Under the pieces are notes generated by a model. That model ran no database searches and was not told the origin of the DNA. It saw nothing but the letters and a program-made list of their open reading frames with translations. Below, in pieces: positions 62,406 to 64,000 of a stretch of 64,000 nt of DNA; positions within the stretch are counted from its first letter, which is position 1; each line of letters begins with the position of its first letter. The stretch lies in contig CABUIC010000008.1 of NCBI GenBank assembly GCA_902491515.1, positions 1 through 64,000 on the forward strand. Direction: 5' to 3'. The stretch is from an uncultured Porphyromonadaceae bacterium. GTDB taxonomy: Bacteria; Bacteroidota; Bacteroidia; Bacteroidales; Muribaculaceae. A program made the translations under genes and the position numbers.

Positions 62406-64000
62406 ATGAACAAAGGACTAATCATAGCGCTCCTCGCGGCCGCGGCATCGCCCGGGCTCGCGCACGCGCAGATAAACTCTACTGACAATCAGGGATATAT
62501 AGCCCGCTCGGCCGCAATGTTCCGCGACAACAACTATGCCGGGTGCCTCGACCAGCTGAGCCACCTCGACCGTGCGACGCTCTCCCCGGACCTTCGGGAG
62601 GAAGCGGACTGGCTGATGGCCCAGAACGCCTACCGCGTGAGCGGCCCCCGGACGGCGATGTCGTACTTCCGCGTGTTCCTCGCCACTTACCCCGAGAGCA
62701 TGCGGCGGCAGGAGGCCCTTGCCCGCACGGGCGACTGCCTTTTCGCCATGAAGGAGTACGAGAAAGCGCTCCGGGCGTACTCGGAGGTGAACGGCGCGGC
62801 TCTCCCGGCCCACCTGCGGGAGAAACTCGTCTACCGCGAGGCCTACTCCCTTATGCTCCTTGACCGCAGCGACGAGGCCTCCGCCCGTTTCGAAAGCCTG
62901 AGCTCCGACAAGGTCTGGGGCAACGCCTCGCGCTTCTATCTCGGCTACATCGCCTACCGGAAACGCGACTACTCCACGGCGCTCGCGCGCCTGAAGACCG
63001 TCAACACGGCGACGATGCCCGGCACGATGGCCGACTACTACCTCAGCCAGATATACTTCGTGCGCGGCGAGTACGGCCAGGCCCTCTCGACGGCCCGCGC
63101 GCTCCTGCGCCGCAAGGACACCGCGGGCCTCGACCCGATGTACGTGGCCGAAGCACGGCGCATAGCCGGCGAAAGCCTCTACCGTCAGGGCAAAACCTCC
63201 GAGGCTCTCCCCTATCTGCGGGAATATGTGGCTTCGACCGCGGCGCCGGAACTCACCTCCTTATATATATTAGGCTTCGAGGAATATTCCGAGGGCAACT
63301 ACGCCGAGGCCGTGCGGCTACTTCAGCCCGTGAGCGCCAGCCTCGGCAGCGGGGCCAACGAGGCCATAGCCCAGAGCGCCTACCTGTACATAGGCCAGGC
63401 CATGCTCAAGGACGGCAAGACCGACGCGGCCCTCATGGCCTTCGACAAGGCGCTCAAGAGCGACGCCGACCCGAAGGTGCGCGAATCGGCCTACTACAAC
63501 TACGCCGTGGCCAAATTCTCCGGGGCGTCCATCCCCTTCGGCTCGTCGGTGGAGACCTTCGAGAACTTCCTGCGTATGTACCCCGAAGGGGCCTACGCCG
63601 CGGACGTCCAGGAATATCTCGCGGCGGGCTACCTCGCCGACGCCGACTACGAGAAGGCCCTCGCAGGCCTCAACCGCATACCCAAGCCCACGGCCAAGGT
63701 GCAGGAAGCGCGCCAGACGGTGCTCTACACCCTGGGCGCGCGCGCACTTGCCGACGGACAGGCCGAAAAAGCCCTCGAATACCTCGGCGAGGCCGACAAG
63801 CTGAGAAAATACAATTCGCGCACCGGAGCCGAGACCGTTCTCCTCTCCGGAGAGGCCCTCGCCGCCCTCGGCAACAACGGCACGGCCGTGGAGAAATTCA
63901 ACGAATACCTGCGAATGACGGGCCCGGAGACAGCGAACCGCCCCGTGGCGCTCTACTCCCTCGGCTACGCCGAATTCGGCCTCAAGAACTACGACGCCGC
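62406..64000 (+). CDS. Secreted tetratricopeptide-repeat protein, 3' end beyond the window
   Basis: The frame is open from the ATG at 62406 to the window end, at least 531 residues. It starts MNKGLIIALLAAAASPGLAH, a Sec signal peptide ending near AQ. The rest is a chain of helical TPR or Sel1-like repeats, for example AMSYFRVFLATYPESMRRQE, KEYEKALRAYSEVNG and SASRFYLGYIAYRKRDYSTA-type units (here NASRFYLGYIAYRKRDYST). TPR proteins of this size in Bacteroidetes are periplasmic scaffolds of unknown role. No catalytic domain is visible in the part present. Confidence 0.88.
   Translation, partial: MNKGLIIALLAAAASPGLAHAQINSTDNQGYIARSAAMFRDNNYAGCLDQLSHLDRATLSPDLREEADWLMAQNAYRVSGPRTAMSYFRVFLATYPESMRRQEALARTGDCLFAMKEYEKALRAYSEVNGAALPAHLREKLVYREAYSLMLLDRSDEASARFESLSSDKVWGNASRFYLGYIAYRKRDYSTALARLKTVNTATMPGTMADYYLSQIYFVRGEYGQALSTARALLRRKDTAGLDPMYVAEARRIAGESLYRQGKTSEALPYLREYVASTAAPELTSLYILGFEEYSEGNYAEAVRLLQPVSASLGSGANEAIAQSAYLYIGQAMLKDGKTDAALMAFDKALKSDADPKVRESAYYNYAVAKFSGASIPFGSSVETFENFLRMYPEGAYAADVQEYLAAGYLADADYEKALAGLNRIPKPTAKVQEARQTVLYTLGARALADGQAEKALEYLGEADKLRKYNSRTGAETVLLSGEALAALGNNGTAVEKFNEYLRMTGPETANRPVALYSLGYAEFGLKNYDA

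Noticed and set aside
62084..62485. 133-codon plus ORF across the tRNA genes
   Set aside because: It reads through both tRNAs and the terminator, so it cannot be a real gene.

Overview
The window looks like a chromosomal segment of a Bacteroidales bacterium from an animal gut. A Muribaculaceae-type organism is my best guess, but this is inference because no rRNA or marker phylogeny is available. The reasons are two SusC/SusD pairs, Bacteroidetes-type promoters (TTTG at -33, about 20 bp, then TAnnTTTG at -7), A/T-rich start regions without Shine-Dalgarno sequences, a DUF4494/DUF4254 gene complement, C-terminal sorting-like tails on secreted enzymes, and GC-rich genes with AT-rich spacers.

Layout. 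1-870: decayed IS66 transposase and an apparently empty spacer. 875-8745 (minus): housekeeping genes, namely an operon of topoisomerase IV subunit B, coaD and a C-terminal processing protease, then a PpiD/SurA-like periplasmic foldase and metK behind a probable SAM riboswitch with a transcription terminator. 8764-9060: repeat-rich spacer with palindromic REP-like repeats and a MITE-like element. 9118-16289 (minus): SusC, SusD and a surface lipoprotein, without enzymes. 16694-22720 (plus): DUF4494 protein, YggS, a sugar MFS transporter, transketolase and an OmpA protein. 22798-31227 (minus): glycosyltransferase with a duplicated 3' end, flippase, RuvB, heptosyltransferase-like GT9, DUF4254 protein, a RecA-fold protein with a degenerate P-loop and an AT-rich second flippase. 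31318-34447: POT peptide transporter and pgi. 34527-38638 (plus): murI, an acyltransferase and two glycan-assembly membrane enzymes. 38625-46601 (minus): an exopolysaccharide/capsule operon with Wza, Wzc, an AT-rich Wzy-like polymerase, an MBOAT plus SGNH O-acylation pair and a GT2. 46828-58731 (minus): a beta-glucan utilisation locus of SusC, SusD, a secreted unknown, two GH16, GH3 and GH128. Divergent from it at 59028-61937 is a membrane-spanning propeller/Y_Y_Y/LuxR-HTH regulator. 62106-62302: two identical tRNA-Val(UAC) genes. 62406-end: a secreted TPR protein cut by the window edge.

How the parts work together. The glucan locus has the gene set expected for beta-1,3-glucan (laminarin, curdlan or fungal or cereal glucan). 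Endo-acting GH16 and GH128 enzymes would make oligosaccharides, SusC/SusD would import them, the GH3 lipoprotein would release glucose, and the divergent regulator would sense the ligand in the periplasm. The exopolysaccharide operon, the flippases and the plus-strand GT/acyltransferase genes would build and decorate surface glycan. Both flippase 2 and the Wzy-like polymerase are visibly AT-rich, as expected for exchanged serotype genes.

No CRISPR array, prophage or defence island was seen. The most interesting non-coding signals are the metK leader, strong hairpins just after both susD genes, the covarying palindromic repeats, and terminators whose U-tract doubles as the -33 box of the next promoter.
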